Source: an uncultured Saprospiraceae bacterium (GTDB lineage Bacteria > Bacteroidota > Bacteroidia > Chitinophagales > Saprospiraceae). Taken from it: 48,753 nucleotides of DNA. This document shows, one piece after another, positions 32,118-40,297 of this stretch (the first letter of the stretch is position 1; every line of letters begins with the position of its first letter). The stretch spans positions 1 through 48,753 of the forward strand of contig CALFWW010000193.1 in the NCBI GenBank assembly GCA_937928575.1, written 5' to 3'. The translations under genes were made by a program, and so were the position numbers. The notes under the pieces are model-generated. The model saw nothing but the letters and a program-made list of their open reading frames with translations. It did not search any database and was not told the origin of the DNA.

Positions 32118-32933
32118 CTAAAAATGTCTTAAATCACCGGAGGTAAAAGACCACTCAGGTGTCATCACACTTTTGACCCCCAACTCGTACCAAGGACTCA
32201 ATGGTTTGTTCATCGGGTTTAGAAGAATTTGGGTGTCTTGCGCTGGCATATAGCTTTGGGCTAGCAAATAGATTTTTTGACTCGTCGACCTGTTGATAGC
32301 CATGTCCACTACGATAACTGCATGACCATAAGGTCTACCTTTTTGTATAAACGTATCTCCAATTTCCATTTCCATGATTGGCCGAGGTGGCAACTCATCT
32401 CTCAAAGAAGCTGTATTGGCGTATGAAAAAATCTGAATCATATATTTTCTGAATTTGCTGTAACTCAGATCACCTTTTGCATACGCATTAAAATATCGAG
32501 GTTTGCCATCAGATAAGTAATTGAACTTAATCTCACCATATCTTTTTTCCTTAAATAAATATTCTCCTCGCAATCTCATTACTGCGTCTGCGCATTGTTG
32601 CAGGTTGAGCTTATCCAATTCCATATCTACCACACCCGCATAGACACCATGATTGTTTTTTACCTGTCCATCAAAATACAAAACAGGAGACCCCTCTTTT
32701 TTTAGCGGCAGTTTTCGTAAATAATTTCCAAAAGAATTTTCAGGAATATTGGTACGTTCGTATCCATCAGGAACTTTAAAACGTTGTTCTATGGTATTGC
32801 CATCATTGTCAATTGAAACGAATTTTGCTTCCTTATTCTTTTGCTTATTAGTCGTAGTAGTTTCTTGATCGGAAGCGGTACACGCCAAGAATAAAAAAGC
32901 GATAAAGAAATAGAGTGGTAAAGTTTTCATCAA
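32118..32933 (-). CDS. DUF4846 family lipoprotein
   Basis: 271 residues. Lipoprotein signal FFIAFLFLACTAS (Cys18). The mature part matches the DUF4846 pattern: RFKVPDGYERTNIPENSFG, NYLRKLPLKKEGSPVLYFDG, DKLNLQQCADAVMRLRGEYL and GHAVIVVDMA towards the C-terminus. Length suits the family. Function unknown; the family is widespread in Bacteroidota envelopes. Convergent with the desaturase gene, only 3 bp apart, so the two mRNAs overlap at their 3' ends. Confidence 0.85.
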   Translation of the reverse strand: MMKTLPLYFFIAFLFLACTASDQETTTTNKQKNKEAKFVSIDNDGNTIEQRFKVPDGYERTNIPENSFGNYLRKLPLKKEGSPVLYFDGQVKNNHGVYAGVVDMELDKLNLQQCADAVMRLRGEYLFKEKRYGEIKFNYLSDGKPRYFNAYAKGDLSYSKFRKYMIQIFSYANTASLRDELPPRPIMEMEIGDTFIQKGRPYGHAVIVVDMAINRSTSQKIYLLAQSYMPAQDTQILLNPMNKPLSPWYELGVKSVMTPEWSFTSGDLRHF

Positions 32934-32995
32934 AATTAAACGGAAAAATTATATTAGAAATTGTTGTAATGAGTTCAAATAGCGTTTCATACAAT

Positions 32996-33028
32996 AAAAA
33001 AGCTGAGACCAGAACACAGGCCTCAGCT
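32996..33028 (-). terminator. Terminator after T9SS protein gene
   Basis: agctgagacc (33001-33010) pairs with ggcctcagct (33019-33028), one mismatch; on the minus strand it is followed by a T run. It lies 24 bp beyond the stop. Confidence 0.75.
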
Positions 33029-33051
33029 CATTACAAGTAACTAACTTATAA

Positions 33052-34119
33052 TTACAATTTCATAAATTTTGTAGAGTGAATCTCACCATCAACATTCAGA
33101 ATTAAGAAGTAAGTTCCTGAAGTCAATTCTGCAGCATCAATTTGCTGACTATTGTTGTCTTTGTTAATCACTGATTCCAATACCAATTGACCAGTAATAT
33201 CAAATACATTGATTGGTGTGTCTATTGTCAAGTTCTCAGCTAATCTGATGTTCAGGTCCTGTGCAACTAATGTTGGAAGAACGGTAACTGCGTTAGAGGA
33301 TTTGATAGTAATTGATTTAATTTCAGTGAATGAAGAGCGGCCATCAAAGTCCACTTGCTCCAAACGGTAGTAGTTGACACCGGAAACTACATCTTTGTGA
33401 GCATAATTGTACACAGATTTGGTAGAAGTAGTACCCGCACCTTCCACAGTTATTAGCTCACTAAAATTGCGACCATCAACACTGTGTTGAATTGAAAAGA
33501 AATTATTATTAATTTCATTTTCAGTAGACCATTCAAGTAATACACTTCCGGCCACTGAAGTTACTGCAAAATTGGATAAAGAAACTGACAGTGGTGCATC
33601 TGGGCAGTCACCTGGCGTTGCAATAGGAGTAACTTCTCCAACACCATTCGTTACGGTAATAGATGAACCTACTGGTGTGTTACTTGTTTCTGAAGCACCT
33701 ACATCGGTGGACAACATGCCACTTGCAGCACCCTCTACTGGAGTTAAAGTTCCTTCATAACTCAAGAATTCGATGACGGTAATAGTTCCTCCACAATCTT
33801 GAACTAATGCAAAACCATCAGAGCCACCATTTTGAATTCCAGTTACCGGGATAGCTATAATACAGCCAGCACTTCCAGACCCACAAATATCCATCGTAGG
33901 ACTCGTACAGGCTGGGACAGCTACGGTATTGTACTCAGTTCCGTTGCTACCATTGTAAAATTCTAGCGAGTAAGAGCATCCATCAGCAGGAATAATTACC
34001 TCAACGAATTCGTCTACATCAGCTCCAGCATTGTCATAATGAAATTCGGTAATCGTTTGAGCATGGAGGCATGTAAATACCATAGCTACACTAAATAGGG
34101 ATAGTAAGATTTTTTTCAT
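33052..34119 (-). CDS. T9SS type A secreted protein with lamin-tail-like domain
   Basis: 355 residues from the ATG at 34119; the open frame reaches a TTG at 34131. Signal peptide (MKKILLSLFSVAMVFTCLHAQ), an N-terminal LTD-like segment (ITEFHYDNAGADVDEFVEV, SLEFYNGSNG, DGFALVQDCGG), a fibronectin-like segment common in such proteins (FSIQHSVDGRNFSEL, NYYRLEQVDFDG), then a type A sorting domain (~280-355: INVFDITGQLVLE, LTSGTYFLILNVDG, STKFMKL). The last part directs export through the T9SS and attachment to surface A-LPS or release. N-terminal half resembles LTD regions of extracellular nucleases but no nuclease domain is present. Role unknown. Own terminator. Confidence 0.88.
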   Translation of the reverse strand: MKKILLSLFSVAMVFTCLHAQTITEFHYDNAGADVDEFVEVIIPADGCSYSLEFYNGSNGTEYNTVAVPACTSPTMDICGSGSAGCIIAIPVTGIQNGGSDGFALVQDCGGTITVIEFLSYEGTLTPVEGAASGMLSTDVGASETSNTPVGSSITVTNGVGEVTPIATPGDCPDAPLSVSLSNFAVTSVAGSVLLEWSTENEINNNFFSIQHSVDGRNFSELITVEGAGTTSTKSVYNYAHKDVVSGVNYYRLEQVDFDGRSSFTEIKSITIKSSNAVTVLPTLVAQDLNIRLAENLTIDTPINVFDITGQLVLESVINKDNNSQQIDAAELTSGTYFLILNVDGEIHSTKFMKL

Positions 34120-34261
34120 GTGCTTAATCAATTTTTGTTTTTAAATAGGATAAATATTTAAATAATATACGATTAAATTTCGATTAGGGAAAGCTAATAA
34201 GCTCAAGTTAACAAAAGACGCACTAGTGATTTTTTTGATTAAAGAAAACGCAATGCGTAAT

Positions 34262-35770
34262 TTAAGCTATTCTCAAATGGTTGAATACTAGCCCAATATT
34301 ATATATGATTTCTGATGCTATGATTGACTCATGGCTTTGTCCATTTTTTAGTGCAAAATCACCAGAAAGACCATGTAGATAAACTCCTAAAATAGTTGCT
34401 TCAAAAGCGTTATATCCTTGCGCTAATAGACCTGTAATCATGCCTGTCAACACATCTCCACTACCTGCTGTTGCCATTCCTGGATTACCAGTTGAGTTGA
34501 AATATATGGTTCCGTCGGGTGTGGCGATAGCCGTATGGGCACCTTTTAAAATCAAATAACACTTCAAATCTTGAGCAATTTCTTGCTGTGCTTTGAGTCG
34601 CTGAAAATCGTTTTTGTAATTGCCAAATAGTCTTTCAAATTCACCGGGATGAGGTGTTAATATGGAGTTTGGAGCTAGTTTTTTCAATAAACTTCTGTTT
34701 TGAGATAAGATGTTTAATGCATCTGCATCAAGTACCAAAGGAGTATTGGTGTTTTCAATAAGATGGATAAGTGTTTTTTTTGTTGTCGTATTATTTGCAA
34801 TCCCTGGACCAATTCCAATCGCATTATATTTTTGTTCAAATTCAATAGGTGTTACATAATGTGTGTCTGAACTTGTGAGTGCCATGACTTCGGGAATAGC
34901 TTGTTGAATGATGTCATATCCGCATTTTGGAAGATAAGTGGTTACCAGCCCGGCACCGATTTTTAGACAAGCTTTTGATGCTAACACAGCAGCACCAATT
35001 TTACCTTTACTTCCAGCGATTATTAATGCGTGTCCGAAGCTTCCTTTGTGGTCAAATTTATTTCTATTTTTTAAGATGGATTTTATGAATTTGCGATCTA
35101 CATAATAATGCTGTGCTGTTGCATCCCTTATAAAATTCCTATCCAAATTTATGGAGACCAATTCCCAGTTTCCGATTCTATTTTTATTTTCAGGTTGAAA
35201 AAAAGCAAGTTTTGGAAGTTCGAAACTGATGGTGTGATCTGCTTCAATGGATACTTGATTGGTCGTCACATCTGCAAATACACCAGACGGTATATCGATG
35301 GAAACAATTGGAATAGTTTGTTGATTCAAATGCTTTATAAGCACCTTCCATTTATCTGAGATAGGTCGATTCAAACCAGTGCCGAAGAGCGCATCGATTA
35401 TTATTCCATTTTCAATAATAGGAAAAGGAGGTTGTCCTTCAATCAGAAAATATGGGAGTTCACTTATTGGAGGAAGCCTTTTTAAGTTTGCATTGAAGTC
35501 ATCACTACCACTGTCAGAAAATTTGCAAACAAATAATATAACACTATAAAAACGTTGGTGTAATATTCTTGCCACTGCTAACCCATCACCTCCATTATTA
35601 CCCATTCCGCAGAAAATAAATACCTTTTTCTCTGTATCAGGAAAATGATGACAAAATGCATTGACAAATTGATGTGATGCTCGTTCCATTAAATTCAATG
35701 AACTGATTGGTTCATTATTGATGGTGGCAGCATCAAGCGCTTTAATTTGTTTTGCAGATAAAATCTTCAT
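34262..35770 (-). CDS. nnr: Bifunctional NAD(P)H-hydrate repair enzyme (epimerase + ADP-dependent dehydratase)
   Basis: 502 residues, full length. N-terminal YjeF_N/NnrE domain (1-~215): FIFCGMGNNGGDGLAVARIL binds NAD(P)HX, DALFGTGLNRP and SIDIPSGVFAD. C-terminal ribokinase-like NnrD domain (~220-502): KGSFGHALIIAGSKGKIGAA, GPGIANN, LDADALNIL, LTPHPGEFERL, KGAHTAIATPDG and NPGMATAGSGDVLTGMI. The first half epimerises R- to S-NAD(P)HX and the second dehydrates it with ADP, repairing damaged nicotinamide cofactors in the cytoplasm. Fusion of both is the usual bacterial form. 130 bp separate it from the T9SS gene downstream. Confidence 0.95.
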   Translation of the reverse strand: MKILSAKQIKALDAATINNEPISSLNLMERASHQFVNAFCHHFPDTEKKVFIFCGMGNNGGDGLAVARILHQRFYSVILFVCKFSDSGSDDFNANLKRLPPISELPYFLIEGQPPFPIIENGIIIDALFGTGLNRPISDKWKVLIKHLNQQTIPIVSIDIPSGVFADVTTNQVSIEADHTISFELPKLAFFQPENKNRIGNWELVSINLDRNFIRDATAQHYYVDRKFIKSILKNRNKFDHKGSFGHALIIAGSKGKIGAAVLASKACLKIGAGLVTTYLPKCGYDIIQQAIPEVMALTSSDTHYVTPIEFEQKYNAIGIGPGIANNTTTKKTLIHLIENTNTPLVLDADALNILSQNRSLLKKLAPNSILTPHPGEFERLFGNYKNDFQRLKAQQEIAQDLKCYLILKGAHTAIATPDGTIYFNSTGNPGMATAGSGDVLTGMITGLLAQGYNAFEATILGVYLHGLSGDFALKNGQSHESIIASEIIYNIGLVFNHLRIA

Positions 35771-35861
35771 TTGGGACGAATAAGTGCCTTTAGATAATCC
35801 AAGTTACTTGAATTTGTGTAAATAAAAAATGAATTATTCAACAACAAATAGAATTAAAACA

Positions 35862-35901
35862 ACAATACGCCTCCTACAAATATATGAAGGCGACGTATTG
35901 T
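35862..35901 (-). terminator. Terminator-like hairpin after the CotH locus
   Basis: acaatacg..cct (35862-35872) pairs with agg..cgtattgt (35888-35901), with a 3-nt bulge. The following T tract on the minus strand is weak (GTTTTAATTC). Confidence 0.5.
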
Positions 35902-35922
35902 CTCTCTATAAAGTGTAAGTAT

Positions 35923-36894
35923 TTATTTATCTGCAAATTTAACAAAGCGAGTAGTTGATACCTTCGAATTGCTTCCTTCTATTATTAAATTGTAAATGCC
36001 AGATTGCAGATGGGATACATCCAATAAAAATGCATTCACTCCTTTTTCAATGTTGACTTTTCTTTCCATTTTTTGGCCAGCTGTTAGGTCGTAGATTCTT
36101 AAAGTGACATTATCCGTATTAATTTTGCTATGCACTTTTACAATCAAGTCATTAATTGCCGGATTTGGAAATAATTCCGAGATATAATATTGTGTCTCTA
36201 TATCATTAGTATTGAATCCCTGCACGATAGAAACAGGTGCCTGACTATCACAAATTGGATTCCAATTTTCGTCATACGTATTAATTGCAACAATATAATT
36301 CCCTCCAACTAAATTTCCAATCACATAAGGATCATTGCAATCGATGCATTGTTCCACAATGGAATAGTCACTTGTAAATAGTTTAAAGATTGAATGCGGT
36401 GCGTTACTAAAACCAGTAATGGTAATCGAATTTTCCGTACTTGTATAATCCAAACCACATGGCAGATTTCCTTGTTCGATTGGACCTCCATCTGCGCAAC
36501 CATTTACCACTACCTCTGCAAGCGTAATGTATCCATCTGCCAGCTTGTGTATACGTACATATCTTCCACTAATATCGTTGGTTGCAATATTGGATGGACT
36601 ACCTACTTGTCCGGAAATAAATTGTTCGTAAACAGCTTGTTGTCTTGCTAGTTGCAAATTCCCTCCAGCAGTGAAAGGGGTGTCCGACACTAGTACATAA
36701 CAATCAAAAAGGCGGTCCTGACCATCTGTTCGATTATAGATCTCAATAGATTCTATTGTCGAGATTTGTTCCAGGTCCACTTCCCACCATCCTTGGAAAC
36801 TGTTTTCAGTTGCAGCAACGGAGCCATTGAAATAATTTCCGTCTGTATTTCCATCAACTGCTAAATCAGCACTTGGGAATCCTTGGAATGACAA
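35923..36894 (-). CDS. C-terminal fragment of the CotH surface protein: discoidin, Cys module, T9SS sorting domain
   Basis: The open frame starts with a TTG at 36894, but homology begins earlier: coding sense continues in the same frame to the TGA at 37105-37107 that ends the upstream CotH reading frame, so this is the split-off 3' part of one gene. From 37104 it encodes ICDADDC (MopE-like), NLALNKPAIQSST with a discoidin domain (GWWEVDLEQISTIESIEIYN, GRYVRIHKL), a copy of the shared Cys module (ITITGFSNAP ... VGGNYIVAIN), and a type A sorting domain (FPNPAINDLIVKV ... KVSTTRFVKF). No signal peptide or credible start, so it is probably not made as a separate exported protein. Confidence 0.7.
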   Translation of the reverse strand: MSFQGFPSADLAVDGNTDGNYFNGSVAATENSFQGWWEVDLEQISTIESIEIYNRTDGQDRLFDCYVLVSDTPFTAGGNLQLARQQAVYEQFISGQVGSPSNIATNDISGRYVRIHKLADGYITLAEVVVNGCADGGPIEQGNLPCGLDYTSTENSITITGFSNAPHSIFKLFTSDYSIVEQCIDCNDPYVIGNLVGGNYIVAINTYDENWNPICDSQAPVSIVQGFNTNDIETQYYISELFPNPAINDLIVKVHSKINTDNVTLRIYDLTAGQKMERKVNIEKGVNAFLLDVSHLQSGIYNLIIEGSNSKVSTTRFVKFADK

Positions 36895-37104
36895 CGTGGA
36901 GGATTGAATGGCAGGTTTGTTTAGTGCTAAATTGGTTGCATTACCATTACAAGCTCCGCTAAGCGTAATAGCTGTTCCTTGACAAGTGCAACCATCTTGT
37001 TGGATGATATCATTTTCAGTTTGACTATTGAAGTCATTGCAAGCTGCCCCTGGATTGGTAGGTAAATTTGGGTTGGTTGGTTCACAATCATCCGCATCAC
37101 AAAT

Positions 37105-39771
37105 TCAATCATTATCAGTATCAGGACAACTTCCATTGATTGATATGGTCTGTTCTTCCGTACAAATCAATTGATAATTCGCATCATAAAATGCGACCGC
37201 AACAATGTAATCTCCGTTTGCTAAATTGGAGATTGTCTCTACACTATTGCAATCGAAGGTACAACTAAAGATGACGCTCCATCCATTTTGTATATCGAAA
37301 ACTTTGACGATTTCATTTGGAGCGCTCAATCCAGAAATATTAATTGTGTTTCCTGTGATGTTGATATTGATGTCATCACAATTGCTTCCACTAGTAATTG
37401 GTGTTCCAATACAAGTACATCCGTCGGCTTGATAGATATCGTTTTCGGTATTTGGATCAAAATCATTACAAGCAGTTCCTGGAGTTGCAGGTAAATTTGC
37501 ATCAAAATCGTTGCAATCCTCATCTGTACAAAATCCATCATTATCATTATCGATACAATTGTTGTCTGGCGCAAAATTAGCAGTCAATGTGCCATTCCCA
37601 AAAAATGTAAATGAAGTGTTGGAGTTGCTGCCATTTGCTACTCCTGACCATCCTGTAAATACATAGCCAGGTGCTGCAATTGCCGTTGCTGGTATTGGAA
37701 TTCCAGTAAACCAAGTCCCTTCAAAACTACTTCCCGCGTTTATCGTACTTACCTTAACGGTACCACCAACTGAAGGAGATGCATTGATTGTTAAGTTGGC
37801 AGTTCCGTTTACTTCAGGAAATTCTTGTGCAAAATGCTGGTAGACGACATCGGTTCTTCCATTTGCGAAAATTCGAAGTTTATCCACATGGTCTGCATGG
37901 ATGTTGAATCCATCCGCCCAACGATCTAAGTGTTGTTGAATTTCTGGTTGATACAATTGTTCGTATTCATCGATTCTATCTAGCATTCTATCTTTGTCAT
38001 AAAATACATTGATTTGATCCGCCATTCTATTGATAAAATCATAACGCCACTGATCATTTTTAACAAGACCTCTGAATAGTCGAGTAGACCATTCTGCGTT
38101 TGGCCAGTTGGCACCAGTACCATATAGCAATCTTGCCAATGAATTGGGAGAGGGATCACCAGTATTGTACCCACCATAATGTTGGAAAAAGCCATAGCTA
38201 AAATCAAGGTCTTTGATCATCCATTGAAATGTACCATCTAAATTTCTGAATCGTCGATTATTATTACTTGGCCAATCTGCATTGTCGACATATAAGTTAA
38301 AGACAATATTATCCAAATAAGCATCCGTATCTACAAAAGTATTGAGTGTTTGTAAGCTCGCGTCACCTGACAAGTCATTGGTAGCAACATAGTTTTGCAT
38401 TTCATCCCATTTATCAATGGAGCCTTCTTTTACTTCATTAAAATCATCTAACAAGTCAATTTCATCATCGTCCCAACCAAAATGCACACGGACATATCTT
38501 TTATCTGTTCTTTCGCGTATGTTATGAATGCCCCAATATTCTCCATTGATATAAACAACCCCTGGACGGTAATCTTGATGATTTAAATTAGCTGGTTCGA
38601 TAATACCATTGACATCTTCATCTTCTCTGACCAACCCAGAAACCATCGCATCATGAAACATCGTGTAATTCCAGTCTTGACCAGAATTTCTTAAAACCAA
38701 ACTTCTGTAGGCATCGAATTCTCCTCCTGGGAAAATAGGATATTCTATCTTGCTGCCTCCTAGACTTCCTTTTGCTTTGATGGCTAATGATTTTTGGGCT
38801 TGGAAAGCGCTAGCTGTTCCGCTAATCTCAAGTTCTATTAATTGACTAAATGCTTGTGTACCATTTGGCTCAAACATTTCTACATTGGCAGGTTTTTCAA
38901 TATCTTCTAGGAAGTTGGGATAAATACCGGTAGCTGGATCGAAAAGTACTTCTGGATCTGCTACAACAGAAACTATTGCAAACGTGTGGTTGGTGTTGAA
39001 TAAATAAGTTTCCGTTTGAGGAATACTTGGTAGTTGTGCAGGTACAATAGCAACTGCACGTATCGGTGTATTCGCACTTACCGTTATTGGTCCAGTATAT
39101 AATGTAGCCCCATCATCTGGTGTAGCCCCATCTAAGGTATAATAGATTTGACCAGCTCCACTCATAGATACTTCTTGATCGGAAGTATACAAACCACCCA
39201 CAGGCGAAATTGTAGGAGCATCTGTTTGCGTGACTCCTGACGTCGAATTATTATTAGTAGTGCCAGGAGTTGGATTTAAGAAATAATCAAAATCTCCACT
39301 GCCATCAATTTCTCGACCTTCAGAAATATTTTCAATCTGTATATCAAATTCATAGCTATCAATTTCAGTTACGCCATCGGTAGCAAATAAACCAATAGAT
39401 TCTCCGCTTGAACTTAACTTTGCGTTGACATGTTGCGGTCCTTGATCCAAATCTTTATCAAACCAAAAAACGAGATAACCACCTGGTTGAATGGTAGTAG
39501 CTCCGGGATTTCCAAATGGAATCTGGTGCAAATTAGGAACTGAAAGATCATCAGTAAAATAGTAGCCTGCTAAATCAACAGGGAAGTTTTCAGCGTTATA
39601 AATTTCAACCCAATCTTCAAATTCTCCAAATTCGTCTTGAATGTTGGAGCCATTAGATGCCATAAATTCATTGATTGATAAATTTTGAGCGAATCCAGAA
39701 GTTGTGAGAATGAGAGCTGTAAAAAAGAATACAACTCTAGGTAGAGGAGATGTAAATATCTTCTTCATCAT
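37105..39771 (-). CDS. Secreted CotH-kinase family protein, truncated by an in-frame TGA
   Basis: 888 residues before the stop. Signal peptide (1-28), lamin-tail domain (~29-165: LSINEFMASNGS, EDWVEIYNAENFPVDLAGYY), chitobiase C-terminal-like domain (~190-262: YYTLDGATPDDGATLYTG), CotH kinase domain (~300-650: KSLAIKAKGSLGGSKIEY, GEYWGIHNIRERTDKRYV, metal-binding MIKDLDFSYGFF ~526), a bacterial-repeat domain (~658-735), a MopE-like motif (DNDNDGFCTDEDC) and a shared Cys module (~794-882). It then stops inside a second motif, DTDND-stop-ICDADDC, where homologous motifs have Gly. CotH proteins are secreted atypical kinases. Without the sorting domain encoded at 35923-37104 the product would stay in the periplasm. 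Full gene would be 1,282 residues. Confidence 0.85.
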   Translation of the reverse strand: MMKKIFTSPLPRVVFFFTALILTTSGFAQNLSINEFMASNGSNIQDEFGEFEDWVEIYNAENFPVDLAGYYFTDDLSVPNLHQIPFGNPGATTIQPGGYLVFWFDKDLDQGPQHVNAKLSSSGESIGLFATDGVTEIDSYEFDIQIENISEGREIDGSGDFDYFLNPTPGTTNNNSTSGVTQTDAPTISPVGGLYTSDQEVSMSGAGQIYYTLDGATPDDGATLYTGPITVSANTPIRAVAIVPAQLPSIPQTETYLFNTNHTFAIVSVVADPEVLFDPATGIYPNFLEDIEKPANVEMFEPNGTQAFSQLIELEISGTASAFQAQKSLAIKAKGSLGGSKIEYPIFPGGEFDAYRSLVLRNSGQDWNYTMFHDAMVSGLVREDEDVNGIIEPANLNHQDYRPGVVYINGEYWGIHNIRERTDKRYVRVHFGWDDDEIDLLDDFNEVKEGSIDKWDEMQNYVATNDLSGDASLQTLNTFVDTDAYLDNIVFNLYVDNADWPSNNNRRFRNLDGTFQWMIKDLDFSYGFFQHYGGYNTGDPSPNSLARLLYGTGANWPNAEWSTRLFRGLVKNDQWRYDFINRMADQINVFYDKDRMLDRIDEYEQLYQPEIQQHLDRWADGFNIHADHVDKLRIFANGRTDVVYQHFAQEFPEVNGTANLTINASPSVGGTVKVSTINAGSSFEGTWFTGIPIPATAIAAPGYVFTGWSGVANGSNSNTSFTFFGNGTLTANFAPDNNCIDNDNDGFCTDEDCNDFDANLPATPGTACNDFDPNTENDIYQADGCTCIGTPITSGSNCDDININITGNTINISGLSAPNEIVKVFDIQNGWSVIFSCTFDCNSVETISNLANGDYIVAVAFYDANYQLICTEEQTISINGSCPDTDND

Positions 39772-40297
39772 AGTATTTGTTCAATAAAAAAATAGAATAT
39801 GAGTTTTTTGATACTGGGGGGAGTAACTACTTTACAATTTAAGGATATAAAATGATAGGAACGAATTTTATTTAAATTGAAGTATAATATTGTAAGAATG
39901 ATAAATTTATATAGCAAATAATAATATCATACAAATTTGAGGAAATAAAAAAACACCAGCTTACTTTTAAGGTGGTGTTTTAATTCTTCGTTCAAAAATT
40001 ATGCAAAACTATAATTACTAATAACGATAATAGCCCCTTTAATTATCAATAGTAAGTTATAGCGCCAACATGCAAGTATCTTGAACAAAATTTCTTCAGC
40101 CGATCTCTAATTCGACTAAAATGTTGTCTTATAAATTTATCTGCAAGCACTTTAGCTTGACATTATAAAGATGCAGGAAATAGGCACTAGTTGAAACAAC
40201 AAAATCTAGCTTTTGTCAATAAAAAAACAGCAAAATGAACTAATTTAAACGTAGATTTGTCAAATTAAAATGGATGTAAATTAGGCTTAAAGGAGGA
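39772..40297. other. Intergenic, 526 bp
   Basis: AT-rich. Contains one terminator-like hairpin (39947-39981), about 320 bp past the stop of the lectin gene, implying a long 3' UTR or an unseen short transcript. Nothing protein-coding was recognised. The CotH promoter should lie in 39772-39940. Confidence 0.6.
39947..39981 (-). terminator. Terminator between lectin and CotH genes
   Basis: aaacacca.cтta-type stem: 39951-39963 pairs with 39968-39980 with one mismatch (loop cttt), followed on the minus strand by seven T. Good intrinsic-terminator form. Confidence 0.75.

Noticed and set aside
37105..37107. Reassignment of TGA to Gly (as in Gracilibacteria code)
   Set aside because: TGA serves as a normal stop, for example at 30946-30948 after the AlkA-like gene, and gene content is Bacteroidota; one isolated codon is better explained by mutation or error.
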